DNA of 64,000 nt from Streptomyces longisporoflavus. Its GTDB lineage: Bacteria; Actinomycetota; Actinomycetes; Streptomycetales; Streptomycetaceae. Both the position numbers and the translations under genes were made by a program. The DNA lies in the NCBI RefSeq assembly GCF_014649775.1, contig NZ_BMTR01000005.1, positions 1 through 64,000 on the forward strand, written 5' to 3'. Below are positions 17,748 through 24,980 of the stretch, piece by piece (within the stretch, counting starts at the first letter, position 1; each line of letters begins with the position of its first letter). The notes under the pieces are model-generated. The model was not told the origin of the DNA and did no database searches. It saw only the letters and a program-made list of their open reading frames with translations.

Positions 17748-19022
17748 CTACGCCAGGGCGACCGTGACGGGAAGCTCCTTGATCCCGTTCACGAAGTTCG
17801 ACCGCACCCGCCGCACCTCGCCCGCGACCCGGATGTCCGCGAGCCGCGGCAGCAGCTCCTCGAACATGATCCGCATCTCCAGGCGGGCCAGGGAGTTGCC
17901 CAGGCAGAAGTGCGGGCTGCCCTTGCCGAAGGTGAGGTGGTCGATGTTCTCGCGGGTGACGTCGAAGCGGTACGGGTCGGGGAAGACGTCCGCGTCACGG
18001 TTCCCCGACGCGAACCAGAGCACCACCTTGTCGCCCTCCCTGATCAGCTTGCCGCCGAGCTCCACGTCCCGGGTCGCCGTGCGCCGGAAGTGATAGACGG
18101 GCGAGGCCCAGCGCAGGCACTCCTCGACGCCGCCCGGGATGAGCGAGGGGTCGGCGGTGAGCCTGGCGCGCTCCCGCGGGTGGTCGATCAGCGCGAGCAT
18201 GGAGTGCGAGATGGCGTGCCGCGTCGTCTCGTTGCCCGCGACGACGAGCAGCAGGAAGTAGTTGTCGAAGTCGGTGTCGGAGAGCGGGATGCCGTCTTTG
18301 GGCGAGTTGTTGACCAGCGTGCTCACCAGATCCGTGCCGCTCCCGCCGCGCCGCTCGGCGGCCAGCTTCCGCCCGTACTCGAAGACTTCGAGCGCGGCGG
18401 GTGAGCGGAAGGGCAGATCGCGGTACTGCTCGCTCTCCGCGCTCTCCAGGAGCACGTCGGCGTAGTCGGGGTCCGTGTTGCCGATGATGCGGTTGCCCCA
18501 GTCGATGAGCTGCTGGGTGTCCTCCCCAGGAACGTCGAGCATCCGCGCGAGCACGTTGATGGGGAAGTCGGCGGAGACCTCCTTCACGAAGTCGAAGGTC
18601 CCTTTGGGGAGCGCCGCGTCGAGGGTGCGGGCGGTGAGGCCGCGCAGGAACGACTCGTACGTGGCGACCGCGCGCGGCGTGAACTGTTTCTGCAGGATCA
18701 GCCGCATCGCGCGGTGCCGCATGCCGTCCGTCTCCAGGAGGGAGCGGCGCAGGGCGATCTGGTCCTCGTCGACCTCTTCGAGGTTGGTGAACCGCATCGA
18801 GGTGAAGGTCTCCGGATCGCGGTCCACGCGCACGATGTCCTCGTGCCGGGTGACGGCCCAGAAGCCGGAGTTGGGCGCGGGCTCGGGCTGCCAGTGGACG
18901 GGGTCCTCCCGGCGCAGCACGTCGAACATCCGCCAGGGCAGCGTGCCGTCGGTGAACTTGTCGTTGTCGGAGAGGTCGACGTCGGACAGGGCAAGGGGCG
19001 CGGACCCCGTGACCGTACTCAT
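17748..19022 (-). CDS. Cytochrome P450
   Basis: This 424-aa soluble P450 shows the I-helix AGNETTRH, the K-helix EECLR (ExxR), and the heme-binding loop [11 protein letters not shown] with the thiolate Cys at residue 373. The C-terminal [14 protein letters not shown] is typical of CYP125/CYP142-related families, but the subfamily cannot be fixed by eye. It lies 63 nt downstream of the glutamine-synthetase-like gene on the same strand, so it should share the operator at 20570. Electrons probably come from the ferredoxin at 28383 and reductase at 28581 in the same regulon. The substrate is unknown. Ring hydroxylation, O-demethylation or oxidation beside an amide nitrogen are all possible. Confidence 0.93.
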   Translation of the reverse strand: MSTVTGSAPLALSDVDLSDNDKFTDGTLPWRMFDVLRREDPVHWQPEPAPNSGFWAVTRHEDIVRVDRDPETFTSMRFTNLEEVDEDQIALRRSLLETDGMRHRAMRLILQKQFTPRAVATYESFLRGLTARTLDAALPKGTFDFVKEVSADFPINVLARMLDVPGEDTQQLIDWGNRIIGNTDPDYADVLLESAESEQYRDLPFRSPAALEVFEYGRKLAAERRGGSGTDLVSTLVNNSPKDGIPLSDTDFDNYFLLLVVAGNETTRHAISHSMLALIDHPRERARLTADPSLIPGGVEECLRWASPVYHFRRTATRDVELGGKLIREGDKVVLWFASGNRDADVFPDPYRFDVTRENIDHLTFGKGSPHFCLGNSLARLEMRIMFEELLPRLADIRVAGEVRRVRSNFVNGIKELPVTVALA

Positions 19023-19085
19023 GGACGTACTCCTTCGGTGCTCGAATCGCGGTTCTCGGGCCGGGCACGCCGCGGCGCGGCGCGG

Positions 19086-20534
19086 TCAGATGAGGAAGGC
19101 GTACTCCGTGAACTCCCATTCCGTGACGTGCTGCCGGAAGCGCTCGATCTCATTGCGCTTGTACGTGAGGAAGGCGCCGGTGAACTCCGCGCCCAGGAGC
19201 CCGGTCAGTGCCGCGTCGGACTCCAGGGCGTCGAGCGCGGCGCCGAGCGTGCCGGGGAGGCCGGGCGCGGAATCCTCCTGGTAGCCGTAGCCCTCCAGAG
19301 GCGCCGGCGGCTCCGGCTTGTCGCGGATGCCGAGGAGGAGGGCGGCGACGGCGCCCGCCACGGCGAGGTAGGGATTGGCCGACGCGTCGCCGAGCCGGAG
19401 TTCGAGGCGGGTCCCCGCGCCTCTCTCGGGCGGTATGCGGAGCATGGCGCTGCGGTTGTCGAGGCCCCAGTCGATCAGCCAGGGGGCGAGGGTGTCGGGG
19501 CCGAAGCGTTTGTACGAGTTGATGGTGGGGTTGAGCAGGGCGCTGAGCGCGGGGGCGTGGCGGAGAAGTCCGGCGATGGCGTGCCGGGCGGTGGCGGAGA
19601 GGCCGTCGGGGGATCGCGCGTCCGCGAAGACGTTGTGCCCCGCCGCGTCGGTGAGGGAGAGGTGCAGATGGAAGCCGTTGCCGCCGAGGCCGTTGAACGG
19701 CTTGGCCATGAAGGTCGCGAGCCGTCCCTCGCGGCGGGCCGTCTCCTTGACGGCGGCCTTGAAGCGGAAGGCGCGGTCGGCGGCGTCCAGGGCTTCGGAG
19801 TGGTCGAGGTTGATCTCGAACTGCCCGCCGTCGAACTCGTGGTTGCCCGCGATGACGCCGATGCCGAGGTCGGCGAGGGTGCGCAGGGTACGCAGGAGGT
19901 GGCCGTCGGGGTCGCCGCGGCGGCCCGCGCTGTATACGTTGCCCGTGGCGCCGCCGTAGACGGTCCACCCGGAGGGGGCTGCGGGGTCGGCCTCGCACAG
20001 GAAGTACTCCAGCTCGGGGCCGACGATCGGGGTCACGGCGCCGTCGGCGTACTCCTCCGCGCTCTCCAGCACGCGGCGCAGCAGGGCGCGCGGGGCTTCG
20101 GGGGCGGGTTCGCCGGTCGCGGGGTCGAAGGTGTCGCCCAGGCACCAGGCGACGCCGGGCTCCCAGGGCAGCGGCTGGAGCGTGGACAGGTCGGGTCGTA
20201 CGGCGACGTCCGGCAGGCCGGCGTCGAGGCCGCCCGCTACGGGGACGACGTCTCCGCGGGGGGTGGTGTGGTAGACGGCGCGGCAGAAGGAGAGCCCGTG
20301 CTCGCATGCGCTCGGCAGGTGCCCTACGAGGATGTCGCGGCCGCGGTCGGCGCCGAGGAGGTCCGGGTAGACGACGCGGATCACGTCGGTGCCTTGTGCG
20401 CGGAGCGCTTCTACCGTTTCTGCTACTCGGGGGGCTTCTGCTTCTGGTTCTGTTACTGCTTCTGTTTCTGCTTCTGTTTCTGTTTCTGCTGCTTGGGTGG
20501 CCTCTGTCCTTGGGGTTGCGCTTGCTTCACTCAC
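19086..20534 (-). CDS. Glutamine synthetase-like gamma-glutamyl-amine ligase (PuuA/GlnA-like)
   Basis: This protein is about 482 aa from the GTG at 20534. The fold is glutamine synthetase: VGPELEYFLCEAD (Glu metal ligands), GNHEFDGGQFEINLDHSEALDAAD, KPFNGLGGNGFHLHLSL, NPTINSYKRF and ERGAGTRLELRLGDASANPYL. The ligand region departs from housekeeping GlnA and resembles gamma-glutamylpolyamine/ethanolamine synthetases. I infer it joins glutamate to an amine, using ATP. The N-terminus has a Glu/Thr/Ala low-complexity stretch (ETETEAETEAVTEPEAEA) encoded by hexanucleotide repeats. The neighbouring PuuC- and PuuD-like genes support a gamma-glutamylation route. The operator lies 36 nt upstream. Confidence 0.85.
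   Translation of the reverse strand: MSEASATPRTEATQAAETETEAETEAVTEPEAEAPRVAETVEALRAQGTDVIRVVYPDLLGADRGRDILVGHLPSACEHGLSFCRAVYHTTPRGDVVPVAGGLDAGLPDVAVRPDLSTLQPLPWEPGVAWCLGDTFDPATGEPAPEAPRALLRRVLESAEEYADGAVTPIVGPELEYFLCEADPAAPSGWTVYGGATGNVYSAGRRGDPDGHLLRTLRTLADLGIGVIAGNHEFDGGQFEINLDHSEALDAADRAFRFKAAVKETARREGRLATFMAKPFNGLGGNGFHLHLSLTDAAGHNVFADARSPDGLSATARHAIAGLLRHAPALSALLNPTINSYKRFGPDTLAPWLIDWGLDNRSAMLRIPPERGAGTRLELRLGDASANPYLAVAGAVAALLLGIRDKPEPPAPLEGYGYQEDSAPGLPGTLGAALDALESDAALTGLLGAEFTGAFLTYKRNEIERFRQHVTEWEFTEYAFLI
20435..20492. repeat. Hexanucleotide-like repeat within the GS-like gene
   Basis: An imperfect run of TTCTGN units (read on the minus strand as GAARCN) encodes the Glu/Thr/Ala-rich N-terminus. 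Such tracts can slip, so N-terminal length may vary between strains. Confidence 0.8.
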
Positions 20535-20569
20535 CCGGATTCCAGCCTTTCTGCGAGGTGGAACGGGGT

Positions 20570-20591
20570 TATCGTTTGAGACCAAACGATA
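20570..20591. promoter_or_regulatory. Cluster operator 1 (perfect palindrome) upstream of the GS-like gene
   Basis: TATCGTTTG (20570-20578), a 4-nt spacer, then CAAACGATA (20583-20591): perfect 9-bp arms. This is the best copy of the palindrome repeated in front of the other cluster units and is the probable binding site of the MarR regulator at 21870. Confidence 0.8.
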
Positions 20592-20662
20592 GGAAGCGGT
20601 GCGGGTGTGCGCAAGCCCCTTCGGGGGGATTGGGCGGGGGGTTGGGGGTTCGGGGGGTGCTC

Positions 20663-20735
20663 TCCCGCCCACCCGCCCGACTCGCTGCGATCTACGGGTG
20701 CCGTAGGGGCCCTCCCGCCCACCCGCCCGACTCGC
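20663..20735. repeat. Dispersed intergenic repeat, two copies
   Basis: TCCCGCCCACCCGCCCGACT occurs at 20663 and 20713, 50 bp apart. A related pair ending in GAT instead of GACT is found at 45488 and 45538. The 355-nt gap 20535-20889 otherwise holds only the two operators. Confidence 0.8.
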
Positions 20736-20820
20736 CGGGTCTCGTCCGGCCCGTCGGGGGTCGCTGGTCGTGGGGGTGGTTCGGTGGGTTGTCCCCATGG
20801 CGCGCTTGCCGTGGGGGGCC

Positions 20821-20842
20821 TATCGTACGGCTCCAAACGATG
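20821..20842. promoter_or_regulatory. Cluster operator 2 upstream of the acetoacetate-decarboxylase-like gene
   Basis: TATCGTACG, spacer GCTC, then CAAACGATG: two mismatches in the left arm and one in the right against the perfect copy at 20570. It lies 48 nt before the ATG at 20890. Confidence 0.7.
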
Positions 20843-20889
20843 TCCCGCCCCGAACCCTCCTCGCCCCATCCCGCCGAAGGAGCAAGCTC

Positions 20890-21681
20890 ATGGCCGGAGT
20901 TCATGGATTCTTTCCGCCCAAGTCCGCGACGGGCCGCTCCTCGCTCATTCCGGCCCCGCCCTGGCGCTACTCGGGAGACCTCCTCACCGTCGAGTACCGG
21001 ACCGACCCCGCCAGGGTCCGCGAACTCCTCCCCGCGCCGCTCGACCTGGCCGCCGACGACCCCGGCGCCGTCGCCCTGATCTGGGCCGACTGGCAGTCCT
21101 GCGGGGACGACAGGGCGGAGCTGCTGGACCCCGTGCGGGCCCAGTACAAGGAGTGCTTCGCCGTCGTGCGCTGTGGCCACCGCGGCCGTACCTACTCGCG
21201 CTGCGTCTACATCTGGGTCGACAAGGACTTCGCCATCGCCCGCGGCAACCACCAGGGCTACCCGAAGAAGCTCGGCTCGATCCACCTCACCCGGCCCCAC
21301 CCTTTCGGCCCCGCTCCCCGTATAGAGGCGGGCGCCGCCTTCGGGGCCACCCTTGCCGCCGCCGACCGGCGTATCGCCCAGGCGGTGGTCACCCTGCGAG
21401 AGCCCGCCGAGACGAACGGCTTCGTCAACGCCCACCCCATGGCCCATCACCGCCAACTCCCCGCCATCGAGGGGAAGGGCCTTGCGCTCGATGAACTCGT
21501 CGCGTCCGGCGCCGCGTCCTTCGAGGGAGGTCAGCCCTGGTCGGGCGAGGCCGAACTCGACCTCTTCGACGCACCCACGGAGGAACTGGCCGCGCTGACG
21601 ATCGAGGAGCCGATCGGCGCGTACTACCGACAGGTGGGAGTGGTCTGGAACGGCGGGACGCTGTTGGAGAGGAGTCTGTAG
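20890..21681 (+). CDS. Acetoacetate decarboxylase family protein
   Basis: This 263-aa protein begins MAGVHGFFPPKSATG behind GAAGGAGC. The ADC-fold signature GNHQGYPKKLGS keeps the two adjacent lysines (126-127). In true acetoacetate decarboxylases one of these forms the Schiff base. The family also contains lyases, hydratases and dehydratases, so the reaction is open. Its placement in the MarR-controlled cluster suggests a step on a keto acid derived from ring cleavage, or on a side-chain intermediate. There is no signal peptide or membrane segment. It is transcribed alone, divergent from the GS-like gene. Confidence 0.82.
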   Translation: MAGVHGFFPPKSATGRSSLIPAPPWRYSGDLLTVEYRTDPARVRELLPAPLDLAADDPGAVALIWADWQSCGDDRAELLDPVRAQYKECFAVVRCGHRGRTYSRCVYIWVDKDFAIARGNHQGYPKKLGSIHLTRPHPFGPAPRIEAGAAFGATLAAADRRIAQAVVTLREPAETNGFVNAHPMAHHRQLPAIEGKGLALDELVASGAASFEGGQPWSGEAELDLFDAPTEELAALTIEEPIGAYYRQVGVVWNGGTLLERSL

Positions 21682-21764
21682 GGGGGAGCGGTGCGTCGCG
21701 CCTGTTTCAGCTGCGCCGAAACGGCCCCGTGGCCCCCCGCGTCCCCGTGCCGACCGAAACGCGT

Positions 21765-21786
21765 TAGCGTTTGAGCCCGTACGAAT
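21765..21786. promoter_or_regulatory. Cluster operator 3 (degenerate) upstream of marR
   Basis: The left half TAGCGTTTG matches with one change. The right half CGTACGAAT keeps the spacing but differs at four positions. It lies about 84 nt before the MarR start and would give weak autoregulation if real. Confidence 0.5.
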
Positions 21787-21869
21787 GCGCGTGGTGCTGA
21801 TGGACGCGCCAGGTGCAGGCGACACACGGGTGACGCGCAGGCGACGACCGAGGACGAGGAGATACGGAC

Positions 21870-22442
21870 GTGACGGGCTACCGCACCATCCGCGAGACCG
21901 AGAAGGCGGTCCGTGCCAAACTCGGCGGCACCCCCGTCAAGTACGAGCAGATGGCCGCCGTATCGAACATCTACCGCGCGGCGTCGGCCGTCCGGCAGCA
22001 CTTCGAGAACTCCGTGCTGCGGGGGGCCGAGCTGACGTGGACGTCGTTCGTGGTGCTTTACGTGGTCTGGATCTGGGGCGAGATGGAGACGCGGTACGTC
22101 GCCGAGGAGGCGGGCATCTCCAAGGGCACGCTCACCGGCGTCGCCCGCACCCTGGCGGGGCGCGGCCTGCTCGAACGCCGGGGGCACCCGGACGACGGAC
22201 GGCTCGCCCTGCTGCGGCTCACGGAGGAGGGGGAGCGGCTGATGGAGAAGGTGTTCCCCGCCTTCAACGCGGAGGAGGCCTTTGTCGCCGACGGTCTGAC
22301 GGACGAGGAGTGCAGGACCCTGGCGGATCTGCTGCGGAAGATCGTGGTGCAGACGGAGGAGCGGGGGGAGGAGCGGCGGTTGGAGCTCCTGGACGGCGAG
22401 GAGCCGGCTCCCCGCCGCAGCGGGCGGCGCCCCCGAGGGTGA
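21870..22442 (+). CDS. MarR-family transcriptional regulator
   Basis: This 190-aa protein starts with GTG behind CGAGGAG. The winged-helix core is TWTSFVVLYVVWIWGEMETRYVAEEAGISKGTLTGVARTLAGRGLLERR, given here as one family block spanning about residues 56-103, followed by the wing HPDDGRLALLRLTEEG. The N-terminal helix (residues 1-45) is longer than in minimal MarR proteins. The C-terminus ends in a basic RRSGRRPRG tail. HpaR, a MarR repressor of homoprotocatechuate genes in enterobacteria, is a functional parallel. It most likely binds the palindromes at 20570, 20821, 24866 and 24942. Confidence 0.9.
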   Translation: MTGYRTIRETEKAVRAKLGGTPVKYEQMAAVSNIYRAASAVRQHFENSVLRGAELTWTSFVVLYVVWIWGEMETRYVAEEAGISKGTLTGVARTLAGRGLLERRGHPDDGRLALLRLTEEGERLMEKVFPAFNAEEAFVADGLTDEECRTLADLLRKIVVQTEERGEERRLELLDGEEPAPRRSGRRPRG

Positions 22443-22445
22443 TTA

Positions 22446-22508
22446 CCGAGAGGTTTCAGCCCGTACGGGTTCCGAGAGGTTTCAGCCCGTCCGGCGTTTG
22501 AGGACGAG
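22446..22508. repeat. Streptomyces-type intergenic repeat
   Basis: CCGAGAGGTTTCAGCCCGT occurs at 22446-22464 and 22472-22490. The second copy is followed by CCGGCGTTTGAGGACGAG, a sequence I know as a recurrent intergenic motif in Streptomyces genomes. It lies between convergent marR and the gamma-glutamyl hydrolase gene. Confidence 0.75.
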
Positions 22509-22534
22509 CTCGGCGGAGCTGGTGATGACGGTAC

Positions 22535-23362
22535 CTACAAGGCCCCTGCGCCGAGCGGGTTTTCGGGAAGGGGCGGGGTTGGGGAAGAAGACGCCGCTCG
22601 AATCAACGCCCCGAACAACCCCTGCTGGGCCGCGTCCGACGCGGCGGTGTCTTCGGGGTGCCACTGGATCGCCGCGAACCACCCCTCCCCACCGGGAAGT
22701 TCAAGCGCCTCCACCGTCCCGTCCGCCGCCCACGCACTAGGCACAAGCCCTCGCCCCACCACCTCCACGCACTGGTGGTGAAAGCACGACACGGGCACCG
22801 ACTCCACCCCGCCCATCGCACGCGCCACCGCAGAGCCCGACGCGACCCGCACGGAATGCACCCGGTGCCGGTGCGCCCCCGCCCCCGCCCCCAGCCCCAG
22901 CCCCAGCCCCGAGCCTGCCCCCACCCCACCCATGTCCTGCCGAAGCGTCCCCCCAAGCGCGACATTCACCACCTGCAACCCCCGGCACACCGCCAGCAAA
23001 GGCAGCCCGCAGGCCAGCGCGCACCGCGCGAGGGCGAGGTCGAACGCGTCCTGGGCGTCATCCACGTCGTACACGGACCCGTGCACCCGGACCCGCTCCC
23101 CGGAACCGGCCCCGCCCTCCACGTACCGCCAAGGCGCCAAGTCGCCGCCCCCCGGCAGCAGCAGCCCGTCGCAGCGGGCGAGCCGTGCCGCCGCTTCGTC
23201 CGGCGGGCCCGGCAGCATCATGAACGGCTCGCCGCCCGCACGGAACACCGCCTCCGCCAACGCCCGTGCCGTCACCACGGCCTCGTACCGGAGAGCGGAA
23301 GTCGACGCCGCGTAGCGCTGCGGCAGGGCGATCAGCGGGCGTGGCCTCAAAGCTGGATCCAT
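22535..23362 (-). CDS. Gamma-glutamyl hydrolase, class I amidotransferase-like (PuuD family)
   Basis: This 275-aa protein of the peptidase C26 family has its nucleophile in LLAVCRGLQVVNVALGG (Cys126), and the dyad QWHPED supplies His235 and Glu237. PGGGDLAP is the oxyanion-side loop. PuuD releases glutamate from gamma-glutamyl-GABA, and here the substrate is unknown but should carry a gamma-glutamyl amide. A Gly/Ala/Leu insert (about residues 145-162) and a Pro-rich tail are atypical. Its start overlaps the 3' end of the aldehyde dehydrogenase by 16 nt, so they form one operon under operator 4. Confidence 0.88.
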   Translation of the reverse strand: MDPALRPRPLIALPQRYAASTSALRYEAVVTARALAEAVFRAGGEPFMMLPGPPDEAAARLARCDGLLLPGGGDLAPWRYVEGGAGSGERVRVHGSVYDVDDAQDAFDLALARCALACGLPLLAVCRGLQVVNVALGGTLRQDMGGVGAGSGLGLGLGAGAGAHRHRVHSVRVASGSAVARAMGGVESVPVSCFHHQCVEVVGRGLVPSAWAADGTVEALELPGGEGWFAAIQWHPEDTAASDAAQQGLFGALIRAASSSPTPPLPENPLGAGAL

Positions 23363-24849
23363 GTGGTCTTCAGCTCGGTGTACTTCTCCACGGCGTGCAC
23401 CGACTTGTCCCGCCCGTTCCCCGACTGCTTGTAGCCGCCGAACGGCACCGCCATGTCGCCCCGCTCATAGCAGTTGACCCACACCGAACCGGCCCGCAGG
23501 CGGCGCGCCACCGTGTGCGCGGTCGACAGGTCCGAGGTCCACAGGCCGGCCGCGAGCCCGTACTCCGTGTCGTTGGCGAGCGCGACCGCCTCGTCGAGCG
23601 AGCCGAACGTGAGGACGGAAAGGACCGGACCGAAGATCTCCTCGCGGGCGAGCGGCATGTCCGGGGTGACCTGGTCGAAGACCGTCGGTGCGAAGTAGCT
23701 GCCGCCGGGCAGGACTTCACGCCGTACGCCACCGGCCCGCAGCCGCGCGCCGCTCTCCGCGCCCCGCCGTACGTGCTCCCGGACGGAGTCGGCCCTGGCC
23801 GCTCCCGCGAGCGCGCCCATCTCGGTGGCGGGGTCGAGGGGATCGCCCACCCGCAGGGTCCCGGCCCGTTCGACGACCGCCGCCGTCACTTCCTCCGCCA
23901 CCGACTCGTGGACGAGGAGCCGCGAGGGCGCCGTGCACATCTCGCCCTGGTTGAAGAAGATGCCCCAGGCGGCGGTGGCCGAGGCAGTCGCGAGGTCGGG
24001 GGCGTCGGGCAGGATGATGTTGGGGGACTTGCCGCCGAGCTCCAGCCATACGCGCTTGAGGTTGGAGTCGGCCGCGTAGTGGAGGAAGCGGCGGCCCACC
24101 GCAGTGGAGCCGGTGAAGGCCAGTACGTCCACGTCCGGATGGCTGCCGAGCGCGCGGCCCGTGGTCGGGCCGTCGCCCGCGACGACGTTCAGGACGCCGG
24201 GCGGCAGGCCCGCCTCGTCGGCTATCCGGCCGAGCAACAGGGCGGACAGAGGCGTGAGTTCGGAGGGTTTCAGGACCACCGTGCAGCCGACCGCGAGCGC
24301 GGGGGCAATCTTCCGGGCCGCCAGGGTCAGCGGGAAGTTCCACGGGACCACCGCGCCGACGACGCCGGACGGTTCGCGTGTGACGAGCGCGAGCGCGCCG
24401 GGCTCGGAGTGCGGGGCGGTGTCGGTCAGCTTGTCGGCGAGCTGGCCGTACCAGCGGAACGTGTACGCGAGGGCGCCCAGTTCGATGTCGTACGACTCCG
24501 TGATGGGTTTGCCGTTCTCCAGGGTGATCGTGAGGGCCAGTTCAGAGCGGTGCTCTTCGACGAGAGCGGCGATCCGCAGCAGGACCCGGCCCCGGTCCTC
24601 GGGGGAGAGGCGCGGCCAAGGGCCCGTGTCGAAGGCGCGGCGGGCGGCGGAGACCGCCTGGTCCACCTCCTTCTCGCCCGCGTCCGCGACCAGTGCGAGC
24701 GTGCGCCCGTCGCGCGGGGAGATGACCGGGAACGTGCTTCCGGAACCGTCCGCGTCGGCGCCCGCGATGCGGTGCCGGGTGGGGAACGTGAGCGCTTCGG
24801 CCCGGTGCGTCCAGTCCTGGTGGCTGACGGCCAGGGCGTCGTCCGGCAT
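23347..24849 (-). CDS. Aldehyde dehydrogenase (PuuC-like)
   Basis: This 500-aa NAD(P)-dependent dehydrogenase has the cofactor loop GAVVPWNFPLTLAARKIAPAL, FTGSTAVGRR, the general base in LELGGKSPNI, and the nucleophilic Cys in NQGEMCTAPSR (near residue 305). EEIFGPVLSV and FGGYKQSGNGRD complete the family pattern. The closest relatives by eye are gamma-glutamyl-gamma-aminobutyraldehyde and phenylacetaldehyde-type dehydrogenases. The start at 24849 has GGAGG six bases ahead. It is first in an operon with the gamma-glutamyl hydrolase. Confidence 0.92.
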   Translation of the reverse strand: MPDDALAVSHQDWTHRAEALTFPTRHRIAGADADGSGSTFPVISPRDGRTLALVADAGEKEVDQAVSAARRAFDTGPWPRLSPEDRGRVLLRIAALVEEHRSELALTITLENGKPITESYDIELGALAYTFRWYGQLADKLTDTAPHSEPGALALVTREPSGVVGAVVPWNFPLTLAARKIAPALAVGCTVVLKPSELTPLSALLLGRIADEAGLPPGVLNVVAGDGPTTGRALGSHPDVDVLAFTGSTAVGRRFLHYAADSNLKRVWLELGGKSPNIILPDAPDLATASATAAWGIFFNQGEMCTAPSRLLVHESVAEEVTAAVVERAGTLRVGDPLDPATEMGALAGAARADSVREHVRRGAESGARLRAGGVRREVLPGGSYFAPTVFDQVTPDMPLAREEIFGPVLSVLTFGSLDEAVALANDTEYGLAAGLWTSDLSTAHTVARRLRAGSVWVNCYERGDMAVPFGGYKQSGNGRDKSVHAVEKYTELKTTWIQL

Positions 24850-24865
24850 GGAGGCCTCCCGGATA

Positions 24866-24887
24866 TCTCGTTTGAGTTCAAACGATA
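24866..24887. promoter_or_regulatory. Cluster operator 4, aldehyde dehydrogenase side of divergent region
   Basis: TCTCGTTTG, spacer AGTT, CAAACGATA: one mismatch in total to the perfect copy. It lies 17 nt upstream of the minus-strand start at 24849. Confidence 0.78.
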
Positions 24888-24941
24888 GCTGAATAGGGCT
24901 CCTCCATCGAGGGGTTGACCCCGTCGCGTGGCCGCTCCTAA

Positions 24942-24963
24942 TGTTGTTTGGGTTCAAACGAAC
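24942..24963. promoter_or_regulatory. Cluster operator 5, HpaE side of divergent region
   Basis: TGTTGTTTG, spacer GGTT, CAAACGAAC: two mismatches per arm. It lies 18 nt before the ATG at 24981, so a bound protein would overlap the promoter or start of transcription. Confidence 0.7.
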
Positions 24964-24980
24964 TGGAACTGGAGGAAGTC

